This document shows, piece by piece, positions 14,101 through 22,876 of a DNA stretch of 64,000 nucleotides; position 1 is the first letter of the stretch; each line of letters starts with the position of its first letter. The notes under the pieces were generated by a model, which was not told where the DNA came from, did no database searches, and was given only the letters and a program-made list of their open reading frames with translations. Made by a program: the position numbers and the translations under genes. The DNA is taken from the NCBI GenBank assembly GCA_013350335.1, contig CM023533.1, forward strand, positions 31,602,869 to 31,666,868. Direction: 5' to 3'. This stretch comes from Chimonanthus salicifolius. Lineage: Eukaryota; Streptophyta; Magnoliopsida; Laurales; Calycanthaceae.

Positions 14101-16665
14101 AGTCTCTTCCCCTTTAGAAAGTGTTTAATACATGTGACGTTTCATCCCCCAAATCCCTTATTCTCACAATATATGGCAACCTCCTTCAACTCTCATTTGC
14201 ATAAGAAGGAGTTCAGAAATGCTTCCTTACTTCTCAAGCTTAAATCAACACAATCAACACCCCTAGCCTCCACACCCTTCACAACATGTATCCCCCTTTA
14301 TTCCATTTTGAAATTTAAACTTCTCATTTCTTTCAAACCATCTCCACCATCCGTCTCCTCCATTTGCTCAAAAGTGTCATCGAATTCCTCCTATTAGGTG
14401 TTAGGCTTCCTCCACTCACAAGTGTGCTTCTCATGTGATCTACTCCTTCCTTTTTTTTATGACGAAGAACTCCAAGACCCTTACCTATCCACAAGGACGA
14501 GAGCATCGGATAATTTGTAGATGCACGCAGCCCCCTGCAAGCCATGGGCATTCATTACTATGGGCCTCGAACCTAAAATGTAAAGAGGCATATAAAAATG
14601 ACAGCTCACTCCTTACTTTTTATTAGTCTCCAATGCACCATTATCATATATCATCAATTTTGATCCTTCAGTCACCACTACAATAGTACAATGATCACTA
14701 CCAACTCTCTTTTCTTTTTCTTTTTTGAGAGGTACCATAAAAAAATTATTAAAAAAGAGAAAGTACAAAGCAGAAACAGGGATGGCCTAAAAGGATTAGA
14801 CCCAAGAACAAAAAACAGCAAAAGGGTTGCAAGAAGCCATAACCAAACAAAGAAAACAAGTAGTAAGCCCCCAGGTCCCAATCCTCAAATACAAAAAATC
14901 CCACTAGCTGAATTGTTGATCCCATTATTGGCAATGAAGTCAACGACACCATTTGCCTAACGATCGGCTCGAATGATGTGACTTTCAATCCCCTTCAATT
15001 ACCAGTTGGCCATGTCCATAGACTTTCCAAATGGTCAAATCTCTATTAATACTGAAGAGTTTCGCCTCGTTTGAGTCCCTAACCCCTACAGACTCTGTGA
15101 AAACCACCGATTAAACACCGTAATGGTTCCTAAGCACACTTCCAATCCCTGTTGGGCCTGGTTTTCCTTTTGAAGCTCCGTCTACGTTGAATTTCATGAT
15201 CTCTTGTTGAGGTGGGCACCAAAAGACTACGGCTCTAGTGTGCTTCTAACTCCGCCACTTAAGCAGCCCTCCCAACATGCGAGGAAATCGGTAGGTTTGA
15301 GCCCCACTAACAACCACATGCTCAACCTCCATTTAGCCCTTTGGAAAAGATCGCTAACCACGGTGGATTTTCCTTCAAATAACCTTGAATTTTGTTCTTT
15401 CCAAATGGTCCAGAAAATTGTGGCAGGAACTGTATACCAAGCCAACTTCCACCTAGGTCTTAGCCTGGACATGAACCACGACCCCACTACCCCGGCGCAA
15501 GTTCTATTGAAAACCCAAGATGTGTCGAAGAGGTTCAAAAACTTAAGCCATAAATGTTTCGCGAAAGGGCAACTAACGAAGAGGTGGTCTATATCCTCCT
15601 CCGGAAAGTCGCAAAAAGGACAACTGGTAGCCTCCTCCGATATCAGTAGGCCTCGTATTTAGATATCTAAATAAAAAAGTCAATGATGAGATCAAATGAC
15701 ATTTAGCTATTCAAGAAAAGCATTGACATGAATAGTTAAAATAAACTTCTGTTTATAATTCTCTTATCATTTGTATCCAAATAAATAATTAGCATCTCTT
15801 ATTCATTTCAAAAAAAAAAAAACATCTTGGAATTCCATCATGTTCTACCTCAAGCCTATTCTGCAGTACATCTGCTTCCTGCAACTTTTCCTGCATTTTT
15901 TTTTGACAGTTTGATATGGCCTTCTCATATGCAGCATTTTCTTCTTGCAGTGTAACTTCTCTTTGTTGTACCTAAACAGAAATGAGAACTTAGAAATGTG
16001 AGTGATGCAGAACCAACAGCAAGACCTATGTCAGCGTGGGCATGAGTGTTTTTTATTTAAGACAAAATACAACTTGTAATAATTAGATAGAAAATTTAGT
16101 CATTGTATCATAAGATATGGTTGATCTCTCATCAAGACGGGAGAATTAGTATACTCATATGGAGAGAAAACCCGCAACTGACTATGAGGGATTGAAACGA
16201 TCCAAAAAGCAAACAGTATTTGTAAATTTTGAAAAGAAAAGAAAAAGAATGAATGAAAACAACCTAATTGTAATATTAAAGCACATGGGCATTCCAAATA
16301 GAGGAGGGTGAGAGAGAGAGAGAGATGAGAATGTAAGGGGAAATTGAGAAGAGAACCTCGTGTCGGGTGGTGGAGTGAGCATTCAGCTGAAGAGCGAGAG
16401 CGGCATTGGAGGCGAGGGAATGGGCGTGGATGTGTGGGAGACGCTGCGAGATGTCAGGGGGAGGGATCCTGAGCCGTAGATCCTGTATCGAACGGCGGAT
16501 GGAGGAAGCCCTCTGCTCAAGTTCTCGAGCGTATTTCTGTTGCTCGGGAGTGAATAAGATGGTGGTGGTGGGGAAACCATACGACTTTCCGTGGTCGTCT
16601 TCTTCGCCATTGCTCTGCCCTCCTCCGCCCACTACGTCGGCGGCCCAAGCTAGCAAACCCGCCAT
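5120..16665 (-). CDS. Coiled-coil protein with C-terminal membrane anchor, 6 exons, 350 aa
   Basis: Exons on the minus strand are 16357-16665, 15849-15971, 11725-11898, 11559-11640, 7090-7154 and 5120-5419. All phases join to one 350-codon frame from ATG 16665 to the stop at 5122-5120. The N terminus is MAGLLAWAADVVGGGG, followed by a conserved FTPEQQKYARELEQRASSIRRS segment. Residues of about 55-290 are rich in heptad-like L/E/K/Q (coiled coil). The last ~25 residues, after KLMLLRSSF, are hydrophobic and end KISF, so it looks tail-anchored. I recall similar plant proteins annotated only as coiled-coil or SMC-like; the function is unknown. Donors include GTTCTC and GTTGGT, less common but GT. 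Introns are swollen by LINEs and a hAT-like element. The start is chosen as the first ATG of the conserved frame. Confidence 0.85.
5462..6345 (-). mobile_element. LINE (L1-type) 3' fragment with RNase H domain, in intron 5
   Basis: On the minus strand this reads a linker (FQRAKWRLCMWLL, TDFLVSWEGCLSGRGRI) and then a plant L1 RNase H domain. It starts FNVDGAARGKPGP (first catalytic Asp) and continues in a shifted frame through a VIEGDSANAIKW motif to GRSSNGVADFFAKN. At least one frameshift (near 6010-6050) separates the two parts. The 3' end is at about 5462, where the minus strand reads TTACCTCTAAAAAAA, a LINE tail. It lies in the host gene's sense orientation. A sister copy sits at 14700-15660. 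Confidence 0.8.
6346..7089. other. Remainder of intron 5 of the coiled-coil gene
   Basis: Apart from the LINE fragment, no coding domain or element with clear ends is visible. The sequence is AT-rich intron with an A-rich run at about 6422-6440. The small open frames here are unsupported. Confidence 0.4.
7155..8690. other. Left part of intron 4 of the coiled-coil gene
   Basis: This is plain AT-rich intron sequence on the gene's 3' side of the LINE ORF1 remnant. I found no domain, RNA gene or terminal repeats. Open frames at 7623-7835 and 8322-8534 have no recognisable content. Confidence 0.4.
8700..11290 (-). mobile_element. LINE ORF1 remnant (RRM-type nucleic-acid binding protein), interrupted by a hAT-like element
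   Basis: The minus strand at 10773-11282 encodes an RRM-like domain (IFVENLSDSISRSWLMEV, then DVFIPEKK and RFAIVRM), the layout of plant L1 ORF1 proteins. Downstream at 10249-10602 the frame continues as a DUF4283-like segment (VAWDRSSISQFGNQLGKVLE). Frames are broken several times. The reading DRVGKGLFE runs into the hAT target site at 10204, and the other side (from 9083) continues in the same style (DRRMEEEGDRRNRRIASE). This shows the hAT inserted into an existing LINE. Orientation is sense to the host gene. The 3' limit near 8700 is approximate. Confidence 0.7.
9084..10196. mobile_element. hAT-type non-autonomous element, 1113 bp, with perfect 8-bp TSD
   Basis: The element starts CAATGTTATCAAAAC and ends GTTTTAAAACATTG-like sequence, giving inverted ends of the CAATGTT type. 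It is flanked on both sides by GCTCAAAC (9076-9083 and 10197-10204), a perfect 8-bp duplication as made by hAT transposases. There is no transposase ORF. The interior is extremely AT-rich between GC-richer, GACCCGCGG-containing ends. It sits inside a LINE ORF1 within intron 4 of the coiled-coil gene. Confidence 0.8.
12045..12480 (+). mobile_element. LINE fragment with zf-RVT motif, antisense in intron 3
   Basis: On the plus strand near 12071-12163 a frame reads CALCLRSGTADHLFLHCP followed by FSQEVW, the zinc-binding zf-RVT motif (CxxC..H..C) at the end of plant LINE ORF2. Further on, WNLILRAVLLCIWGER resembles the linker that follows zf-RVT. The piece is truncated on both sides and interrupted by stops. 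It is opposite in orientation to the host gene. Confidence 0.6.
13100..14010 (+). mobile_element. Possible decayed LTR with Met-tRNA primer site
   Basis: The plus strand has C/T-rich leader-like sequence (13195-13300) and then AT-rich DNA. At about 13992-14008 it ends with TTGTATCAGAGCTTGTC, close to the TGGTATCAGAGCTTG primer site that follows the 5' LTR of many copia elements. I could not define the LTR start or a second LTR. This is tentative. It lies inside intron 2-3 territory of the coiled-coil gene (between exons 3 and 2). Confidence 0.3.
14690..15660 (-). mobile_element. LINE (L1-type) 3' fragment: zf-RVT plus RNase H, in intron 2
   Basis: The minus strand from about 15657 reads a zf-RVT motif (CPFCDFPEEDIDHLFVSCPF), then KHLWLKFLNLF and the linker FQRAKWRLSMWLL. 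Near 15200 it continues with RNase H (FNVDGASKGKPGPTGIGS) and GVRDSNEAKLFS. Stops interrupt the RNase H part. The 3' end near 14700-14735 reads GGTACCTCTCAAAAAAG on the minus strand, matching the tail of the copy at 5462. Sense orientation with respect to the host gene. Confidence 0.8.
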
Positions 16666-17160
16666 CTCTGTCTCCTAGATCAGAACACACGATCGATCCA
16701 TCACCATTCAACAACTCGTGAGATTGAAGTTCGGTGATGCCATGGGTGCAAATGCCGAGGTCACTTTATTCAGGGCCTGGACGCGAATTAAAGTTAAAAA
16801 ATAACGTCGATTAAAATTCGCGTTGAGTTGCATTCGATTCGATGCAAGAGCTTATTATATATATTTTATAATTGATATAGATGATATATTATGATTAATA
16901 AGAAATTTATTTTTTTATATTATTAAATTATATCTATCATTTAAACTTAATTTTGATTATTTATAATTTTTTCCTCACTCCACTTTTCAACTTTAATCAT
17001 TTATTTTTATTACTCTATTTAAACTTTTAATTTTATTATTTTGAATGATGAAATTTAAAACTTATAAGTTGTTCTGTTTTGGAATTTATTTGTTTGAACT
17101 TTTATAAGATGAATTTATTAAAAGTGAAATTATTTTGAATTTAAAAAAAAAAAAGAATTA
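16666..17160 (-). promoter_or_regulatory. 5' flank of the coiled-coil gene
   Basis: This is the region upstream of the ATG at 16665. On the minus strand a short upstream ATG at about 16742 opens an 11-codon frame (MASPNFNLTSC) that stops before the main start, so the leader may contain a small uORF. I saw no convincing TATA box close by. Beyond 16800 the sequence is very AT-rich with no gene. Confidence 0.35.
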
Positions 17161-17164
17161 CAAG

Positions 17165-17290
17165 TAGGAAACTCAATGTAAAATCTCCACGGGTAAGCCC
17201 ACTACCTCTAGGGCACACTGAGGTTATGCCATAGGGTTTGAACCCACTTTCTGAAGTGGGAGACAACCGGTTGAACTACACCTAGTTGAA
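17165..17290 (-). mobile_element. Possible tRNA-derived SINE
   Basis: On the minus strand, GTAGTTCAACCGG resembles a pol III A box. About 35 nt later, GGGTTCAAACCC resembles a B box (GGTTCRANNCC). The 3' side ends in a homopolymer run at 17143-17154 (T-rich on the minus strand), as in Au-like SINEs. I could not confirm target-site duplications. Confidence 0.4.
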
Positions 17291-17475
17291 AATTTAACTA
17301 ATATGATAGGAAAGAGAATTTTGATTTAAATGATAAATTCTATGAAAATAATGTATAAACAATAATGAGTAAATAGTGCTTAATGTTTATTTTAAACTAA
17401 TAAAAATAGTTAATAATTAAATTAAATAAGGGCACAAAAATTTGAAGGCTCATATAAACTCTTATCTATCTTTTA

Positions 17476-17859
17476 GGGTAGTGATCCTCCCATGGGCATT
17501 TTGTGTAACGAGACAGGGGATTTAGGATATTACCCATTTTACCCTTTCACTGCCGTACGAAAGCATTTAAAAAAAAAATCAGTAATCCGATTTGTTGTTC
17601 TGTATAAAAAAACAGTCTCACTTAGCTAAATTTCAGTAAGCCGATTAGTGATCCGGTCAATGATCTAATTTGATGTTCTGTATGAAAAAACAGTCTTACT
17701 TAAATAAATTTAGTAAGCCAATTTATACCGCATTAAAAGGGTTAGTGATCCGGCGAACTGATTCGAAGGGTTTGGCGAGCCAGTTCGAAAGGGCAAAATG
17801 GGCAATACAGTAAAACCGGTATTGTATTACACAAAATACCCGTGGAAGGATCGCTACCC
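17476..17859. mobile_element. TIR element (MITE), 384 bp, 8-bp TSD
   Basis: Inverted ends of about 33 bp start GGGTAGTGATCCTCCCATGG and, from the right end, GGGTAGCGATCCTTCCACGG, with five mismatches over the arm. ATCTTTTA is repeated on both sides (17468-17475 and 17860-17867). The interior contains two diverged copies of a GTTCTGTATRAAAAAACAGT motif with following sequence (from about 17597 and 17671). GGG-starting ends suggest a Mutator-type family, while the 8-bp duplication would also fit hAT. There is no ORF. Confidence 0.7.
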
Positions 17860-18026
17860 ATCTTTTAAGACCTGAGTTCAACTTTAAATAATTTGGACTT
17901 TGATAAGCCCGAGTAGAGTGAAGTCATATAGTCTAAATTGACTCTTTAAATCTACTCAATGCAATCCACTTGAATTGCATCCTCAGTGTTCTCTCCTCAA
18001 TGGGATTTCTTTAACTTTAATAAATT

Positions 18027-18220
18027 GAACCTCAAGCGGTTAGTATAGTGGTTGAAACACAAGACTCCAGTATAATTTTTGATAATTTCAATGAATGGCC
18101 ATTCTCCGTAGGATATGTAAAGAGTAAAGTCCCACGGTTTGAACTGTATGTGTAGGGAGGCGTGCATATGGCTCGAAGACCTAGTCGAGACACTTGGTCA
18201 TTTTCGGTCAAAAAAAAAAA
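18027..18220 (+). mobile_element. tRNA-derived SINE with poly(A) tail and TSD
   Basis: A plus-strand element of about 194 bp starts with a tRNA-like head. It has an A-box-like TTAGTATAGTGGTTG at 18040-18054 and a B-box-like GGTTTGAACTG near 18138-18148. It ends in A12 (18210-18221). Flanking copies ACTTTAATAAATT (18014-18026) and ACTGTAATAAATT (18221-18233) are a 13-bp duplication with one mismatch, the signature of LINE-driven insertion. Confidence 0.7.
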
Positions 18221-18233
18221 ACTGTAATAAATT

Positions 18234-21200
18234 ATTTAAGGAACATTTTTATAAAATATTATCATAAGTAAATAAAAAATACATTTTAAGAATTGAGTTA
18301 TTTGTCTAAATAATCTATAATTTAAATTTGTTTAGTGGCTTGTATTTTTAAAAAATTTAAAGATATATATTTCTTTATTAATAAAATTTTATTTATATAC
18401 TAATTGTTGTTTATTATTAAAATACTTACAAAAACCATTTTTCTAAATAATTATTTTACTCACCACCTATATTCAAGACCTCGGAATGTCCTTCAAAGTT
18501 CAAACTATGTTGTGCCAATGGCCCTAGTTTTTTTACACCTACTCAATTTATACTCTAATTTTAATTAAATTTTGTTTGAAATATTTAATATTAAAAATTA
18601 TCATATGGACTACAAGGTTAAGCATTAACACAAATGATGCAATTAGGTGGAGGTTTCAACTATTAAAATCTTCTTATATATCTCTATTACGTCAACTTAA
18701 CTCATGATTTAAAATCATAAAAAAAAAATAAAAAATAGATATCATATCAATTTAATAAATCAAACATGTTGGTTATGAATTGATTTCGTCAAATAGAGAA
18801 GACACAGTCGAAGAGTTTTCTTAAATCCCAATTTAGATCTAAAAAATCATCTACTAATTCATCATTCTTTTGATACTTCTCTAGTAAATCTTCCTATTCA
18901 TGTTAAAAATATAGAACAAATTGTCTTTGAATACAGGAATAGAAGAAAAAAATCATCTCATCTATAGAGTATTTTATAAAATTATAAAGTCAATTGTCCC
19001 TGAGATTGTTTATAGTCATAAAGCGAGAAGATGCCACTCTTATTTGGTGGACGAATACTTACTTTACTAGTATTGTTGGGTGAGCAACAAGGAATGAGCA
19101 TGCGTAAGGGGTTGAAATTAGTCCGGTAAACGGATCCAAGTCCGGCCCGGCCTGATAACTTAATCGGACACTCTGTGGCCCGGCCCAATAACAATGAGTC
19201 CGATTAACTTAATATCTGGCCCCGCCCGACAGGCCTATCTGACAGTCCATGGCCCGATAAAGGCACATTTGTGTGTTTTGAGCCCATTATACTACAAGGC
19301 CAGAAATTATTTTTAAACCATAATTTTTATCAAATTGAGACCAATAAATCCAAATATTTAATTCTAAACTAAATCAAAGTTTAAAATTTTGAAATTAAAA
19401 CCTATTTGATAATTCAATCATTTTGATAAATTTAATTAATTTTTTTTTAAAAAAAACTCCTGAATTAAATAAACTAAATTTTTGAAAAATTTTCAATGAA
19501 ATCTTTGAATATTCAAATTCAAAAAAATAGTTTTTACGTTGTAAATAAAGTCCAGATTGCTAATCTTTAGCTTCCTTTAGATAGACATATAATAATTAAT
19601 AATATTACAATCAATTGAAATAAACTCAAATAAAATATGAATTGGAGCTCTCCTCGTGTATCCTCTCTTTTATTATGTAGCTTTCTTGAGATCTTTTGTC
19701 GAAATTACAAGTCTTAACATCTCACTCCTTCCACCATAAATCAAATTTATCCTCCTCTTTTGCATCGAACGACGATGAGACTGCCCCTACGAGATAACAT
19801 AAACTTGCCAGTTGTGGGTCTTAAATTTGGAGTGGCCTACATCCACACCAAGCATAAAAATTGGAAAGAGATTGCCAATGACAATAAAATGTTCACTTGT
19901 GGGTCTTCATACTTATCAGTTTGAACTCTTCCAAAATAACATATGGGATAGAAAACATACCCATTAATATGTTATATGTCACTTCCAAAATGGGTATATA
20001 ACCAGGACAAGAACAAGTATAGCAATCAAAGCCATTATCTAGAAATTGACATTTAGTAGCAATAAAAATATTTAAAATGTTCATACAATCATGGCTAATG
20101 AACATGAATTGGTAATCTCACATTTTCAGAGGCTTTTCTTAAAACCAGTGGATCATATGGAGTTGATGGAATAGTTTCCGAGTACCAAAGGGGGTTGTAC
20201 CATCTCCGCAACCCACCTGCAATCGTTTCAAATAAAAATCATAAAAATCAATTTCATCTTGCTAAATCACAGCTATGTAATCGGTCTTTCATTTCCGATG
20301 AAATCCAAACAGGGCCTGAATAGGAAAATAATTCAAAATGGTAAGTAGAGAACAAAGTTCAGACATCAACACCATAACAAAAACAAGTATGAGTTCTACA
20401 ACATAGAAATAAAAAAGCAAACCATTTCACCATTCCATTATTCCCGGAACAATGCATATCCAGATAGGAACCCCAAAAAACAATAACAAAGAATATTCAG
20501 GCTTGAACATGAAGGCAGAGATCTAAGGATTTCTAGAATCTAAGTTCTGTACTGAGCAATAACATATTTCATGACATATCCGCTTGTCTATATTTCGTAA
20601 AATTGGGAGTTGATAACCTTTAGGATGGAGTTTTTTTATTACAGTGATTCTATTTACTTATATTTTTCTTGTTTTCATCTTTCCTTTTTGTTTCTATTTG
20701 TGTCTATCCCTTTTAGACCCTCCTTTTATCCTTATATTTTATTCTCTCTTTTAATGAAATCTATTTTATGACTGCTCAAAAAAAAAAATATCCGCTCGTC
20801 TATATGCACAGATATTTCTTAAACAATATTTAAGTCAACTAGAGCAAGAAAAACACATCCTTTTCTTTTACTGAAATGGAATGTAACTCAAGCTTCCAAC
20901 CCCTTGTAGGAAAAAGATATGTTGGGAAAGAAAATAAACAGAACATTTGAGTTCCTGATTGCCAGAGTTTGCTGAGAGAAACTGGGAGATCTCCATGGCA
21001 AATCCTTGTTTCCCATTAGAGAATTAGAAAACAAACTCATATTTGTATTGTGGAAAATTTTCAGATTCCAATTTGGGTAATGTGGACACAAATTTTAGTG
21101 GGGTCTACAGATTTTTCCTTGAATTTTTTTATGTAAAATAGATGCATGGTTTTAAGAATAGAACCAATGGCTCTTTTGTATGAGACCAGCTCGACACCCC

Positions 21201-21880
21201 TTTAGAAGTGGACAACGACAACCATTGAGGACTGATTATAGTTAGAAATGCAAGAATTTGTAATCACAATGCAAGGAACTAACAATGGATAGGTTTCAAG
21301 TTCTTAGGAGAAAAATGATTTATAGTATTTGTTTGTCCTCCAGTGAGGTTGAAGGTCATGTTCCACTCGTTGGATCTTGTAGATGATAAAGATTGATCAT
21401 ATGCTGCGGCCTCTAAGACTTACTCCACTTGAAATACATGTTTCATTCTTCCATGATTTTGAAACACATATTTCATTCTCAAGTGATGAAAAACATTGGA
21501 GCTTGGTGTAACGTGGAGATTTGACATGAGTAATTCTTTTATTATTATTATTATTATTATTAGTTTAAAATTCAATTTAATTGTCATCTAAGAGCCATAT
21601 AAGCATGTTAGATATGCAACATTTATACTATAAAAGAAGACTTTAATAGACAAAATTGGACACCCAATTTAGATAGAAATTCATATAAAAGTTATAAAGG
21701 AAGTGTACTTAAAGAAAAGGGCAGAGCCAATTTAATTTTTAATTGTAATTTTCTATTATTCTCTTCAATTGCATTTCAAGGTCTTAATTGAGATTTGTAT
21801 TTTTTAATTTAAATTCAATCATGATAAACATAGAAATTTCAAAAACTTGGTCATTATAGATATTCATTGACTAATGAACG
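18234..21880. other. Gene-free AT-rich stretch with minor repeat remnants
   Basis: No gene is supported. At 19110-19260 a GC-richer block repeats GGCCCGGCC/CCGGCCCG-type motifs in both orientations, like the interior of the MITEs elsewhere in the window. An (ATT)n microsatellite lies at about 21540-21562. Short frames at 19893-20105 and 20888-21091 have no recognisable content. Confidence 0.4.
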
Positions 21881-21889
21881 ATTCAATAT

Positions 21890-22364
21890 CCTAAAAATGG
21901 TAAGGTTGACAAGTCTGATATCGTGAACGAACCTCGGTTGGTTTTTCAATACCACCTTGATTTGCATCAGAAGTCAGTGGGTTAAATAAAGTTCAACCGG
22001 ATTGACTTATAGTTAAATCAGTCAAACTCGTGCTATTAATATAATATTATAAATAATATTAAATTATTAACTAATGTTATATTTCGTAAAAATATTTTTT
22101 CCCTTTTCACAAACCCAATTGTAAATACTATTAAATTAATAATCCAAAAATCATATTCTAAAAAAAACCAAAATCTTCATCTTCATTTTCTTCACTTAAG
22201 CAAACCAAGGGTTTTTAAGGGTCAATGATCACGGGTTTATTAAAAAAATCGAATTGACCTATGGGTCGCAAAGGGTTTTTATCCAAAGGGTCTTAAAATG
22301 GCCTGACCCATGTTTCAGCCGCGTCACGATTGACCTGCGGGTCGGGTCGAGTTTGATAATATTG
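21890..22364. mobile_element. hAT-like element remnant (right end intact)
   Basis: The right end reads, on the minus strand, CAATATTATCAAACTCGACC, close to the left end of the element at 9084. The interior has GACCCGCAGGTC-type motifs and an AT-rich core. No clear left inverted end or target duplication was found, so the left limit is approximate. It abuts the remnant of the outer LTR element. Confidence 0.45.
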
Positions 22365-22876
22365 GTATGGAGCGCCAAAAACTTTCTACCACTTTAAAAG
22401 TGTAAACCCAAGCGCATGTAGCGACGTAATAATTACTCAGTGAGTCCGTGGTCGAATCCACAGAGACCGAATGTATTAAGAACACTATTTAAAAAGAAAA
22501 GAATTAAAATTGGATTTTGATAATTTCCACACAAAGTATGGAGCAAAGATGGTGATGTTAAAAACAATAATAAAAATGCACTAAGGTGTCTGGGACCCAT
22601 TTAATAATTCATAGGGCATTTTTCATCAACTTGTCACAGTTCAATTCGAATAATGATTCTATTGAACCGGAAGATTGGACACTTAAATCATTAATAATGT
22701 GCATATAATTTGTTCGAATAATTGATGGTTAAGAAATATTAATTACATATCACATGTCATATGGGATTCGTCAAGCATTTACTGTATTCGAAAATCACAA
22801 TAAATCAAGAAAAATATACAGACATGGATAGGTCCTTGATAGTTTATCACAAATGCTATACATTTATCCAGTATTT

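Noticed and set aside
16406..16678. 90-codon plus-strand ORF at exon 1 of the coiled-coil gene
   Set aside because: It is the antisense shadow of a GC-rich real exon.
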